Shown: positions 11,065 through 12,147 of the stretch, one piece after another
How positions within the stretch are numbered: position 1 is the first letter of the stretch
Layout of the letters: every line of letters begins with the position of its first letter
Assembly (NCBI GenBank): GCA_002494215.1
Contig: DLBF01000134.1
Location: 1-12,147 of the forward strand
DNA: 12,147 nucleotides
Direction: 5' to 3'
DNA from: Prevotellaceae bacterium UBA7028
GTDB taxonomy: Bacteria > Bacteroidota > Bacteroidia > Bacteroidales > Bacteroidaceae
Made by a program: the position numbers and the translations under genes
The notes under the pieces: generated by a model
Told to the model about the DNA's origin: nothing
What the model saw: only the letters and a program-made list of their open reading frames with translations
Databases searched by the model: none

Positions 11065-12147
11065 TTACAAGATTGTCCAGCCGACCTTATGATTGGAGCC
11101 TGCGACCTGGTTCCTATCAAGGCTACCAGCATAAATCCATAGATTAGAAACACGGTCATCGTGATGCCCAGCACGAGCCTCAATGCGGACGGATTCAGAG
11201 CCATCTTGCCTCTTCTTCACCTTTCTCTCGAAGAACCCCATCTCGTTTATGGTGTTCTGGTCGTGGAGAATAATACGCCCAGATTGGAGCAAAATAGTTA
11301 GAGAGTCCAGCATCCCCTGGCGTGATGATGCGGTGGTGCGGATGCCTGGCATCTTCTTCGCCCTGGCCTCATTGTCCTGGAAGTAGAAGTTGTAATATCT
11401 CTGGCCTTCCCATACGAGTGCAATAAAACCTTCTGCCATATTCTGTTCTGGCACAATCATCGCACGGTTGTAAATCTTTGCAATCTGAACGGCATAGTCA
11501 GCATAGTCTTCAAGAGCAAGACCGTTATCATAAAACACTGCGCACTGCTCATTATTCCGTTCATCAAACACCATCATAGAGAAGTAATCGGATTCACCAG
11601 ACATAGACGTAATCGCATCTACAACAAGACGGTATCGATGTCTTTCTTGTGGTTGTCTGAACACAATAAACGAGGACTGGTCGGTCTTCTCCATCTCTGG
11701 CTTCTTGGTGAACTGGTCGACTTTCAATGTCATTGGCGTGCCAGCGATAATATTCGGCTCCTGCATCTTTCTAACCTCTTCGGAGAAGAAACAGCGGTCT
11801 TTGGTTAGAGCCATAATGTCATCGATAGAGGTAGGGAACTCATAGCGCATATGGCTGGTTCTTCTTGCCCTACGATGGTACCAAGCAATCTTCCCCAAAA
11901 TCTCTCTACCGTGGTACCCATACTTAATTAGTTCTGGGACAATCACGTTTTTGTCGTATTCAGTGTAGTCGTCTTCAGTAAAATTCAGGATGTCTTCTTC
12001 GCCACCATAAACCAAGAACCATGGGACAAAAACGAGTTCCATCTCATTAGGGTTATCGAGAGCCATCTGGATTTTGTCCGTGAAGTAAGACGAGATGCGT
12101 TCAGAGAACGTACCGATGTAAGCAGTAAACGAGAACCCGTGGTCAGG
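11065..12147 (-). CDS. terL: Terminase large subunit, C-terminal part with nuclease domain (5' end outside window)
   Basis: The frame stays open from the right edge (PDHGFSFTAYIGTFSERIS), so a start at the Met encoded at 12066 is not the true one; 360 codons are visible. The ATPase domain lies mostly beyond the edge. Counting from Met at 12066, the RNase H-like nuclease domain shows candidate metal-binding acids Asp150 (YRLVVDAIT), Glu207 (MIVPEQN) and Asp303/Asp304 (GHHDDRVSNLW). This is the usual order of motifs in phage large terminases, which cut concatemers and drive packaging into the portal. The stop TAA is followed about 40 nt later by the portal start, with a promoter between. Confidence in the family is good from the motif pattern and gene order. 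Confidence 0.85.
   Translation of the reverse strand, partial: PDHGFSFTAYIGTFSERISSYFTDKIQMALDNPNEMELVFVPWFLVYGGEEDILNFTEDDYTEYDKNVIVPELIKYGYHGREILGKIAWYHRRARRTSHMRYEFPTSIDDIMALTKDRCFFSEEVRKMQEPNIIAGTPMTLKVDQFTKKPEMEKTDQSSFIVFRQPQERHRYRLVVDAITSMSGESDYFSMMVFDERNNEQCAVFYDNGLALEDYADYAVQIAKIYNRAMIVPEQNMAEGFIALVWEGQRYYNFYFQDNEARAKKMPGIRTTASSRQGMLDSLTILLQSGRIILHDQNTINEMGFFERKVKKRQDGSESVRIEARAGHHDDRVSNLWIYAGSLDRNQVAGSNHKVGWTIL

Noticed and set aside
12064..12066. ATG at 12066 as the terminase start
   Set aside because: The frame continues open through the 27 upstream codons to the edge with protein-like sequence, and the ATPase domain is missing.
1..12147. CRISPR arrays, insertion sequences, integrase or attachment sites
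   Set aside because: No regularly spaced repeats, transposase-like ORFs, terminal inverted repeats or recombinase motifs were seen.

Overview
The window is a stretch of a tailed double-stranded DNA phage (or prophage), most likely short-tailed. The minus strand carries, in transcription order, the terminase large subunit (cut by the right edge), the portal protein, a 77-aa protein, a probable scaffold, a membrane-anchored coiled-coil protein and the major capsid protein. After a plus-strand block come a lysis module (39-aa ORF, amidase endolysin, holin) and two probable internal virion proteins, the last cut by the left edge. TAA, TAG and TGA all terminate recognisable genes, so the standard bacterial code applies. 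The host is not certain. A holin plus an amidase with an SH3-like domain, no spanin, and a membrane protein of a type common in Bacillota phages suggest a host without a classical outer membrane. Frequent leaderless-type promoters are also consistent with other lineages.

Layout: 1-1981 virion proteins (-); 1982-2441 four tandem small structured RNA units with no CDS (-); 2442-3731 lysis operon (-); 3732-3768 divergent promoter; 3769-5968 plus-strand island with a 131-aa unknown, a tRNA-like RNA, two further small RNA units, a 93-aa unknown, a frameshifted HELGH metallopeptidase and two more small RNA units; 5990-12147 head and packaging genes (-).

Two regulatory themes stand out. First, extended -10 promoters (TGnTAnnnT) recur, and at four genes the -10 hexamer ends exactly 6 nt before the ATG with no Shine-Dalgarno. 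This predicts leaderless mRNAs for the portal, the 77-aa protein, the membrane protein and the metallopeptidase. The capsid, scaffold, lysis and 93-aa genes instead have clear ribosome binding sites. Second, non-coding gaps are filled with back-to-back units of promoter plus 40-150 nt structured RNA, nearly all ending in an intrinsic terminator, on both strands. These small RNAs, the tRNA-like RNA and the plus-strand metallopeptidase island are the most unusual content.

Working together, TerL packages DNA through the portal into a shell of capsid protein built on the scaffold. The internal virion proteins probably help DNA delivery. Holin and amidase lyse the cell. The island looks like accessory or host-interaction cargo. 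All function calls come from reading the sequence; no database search was run.
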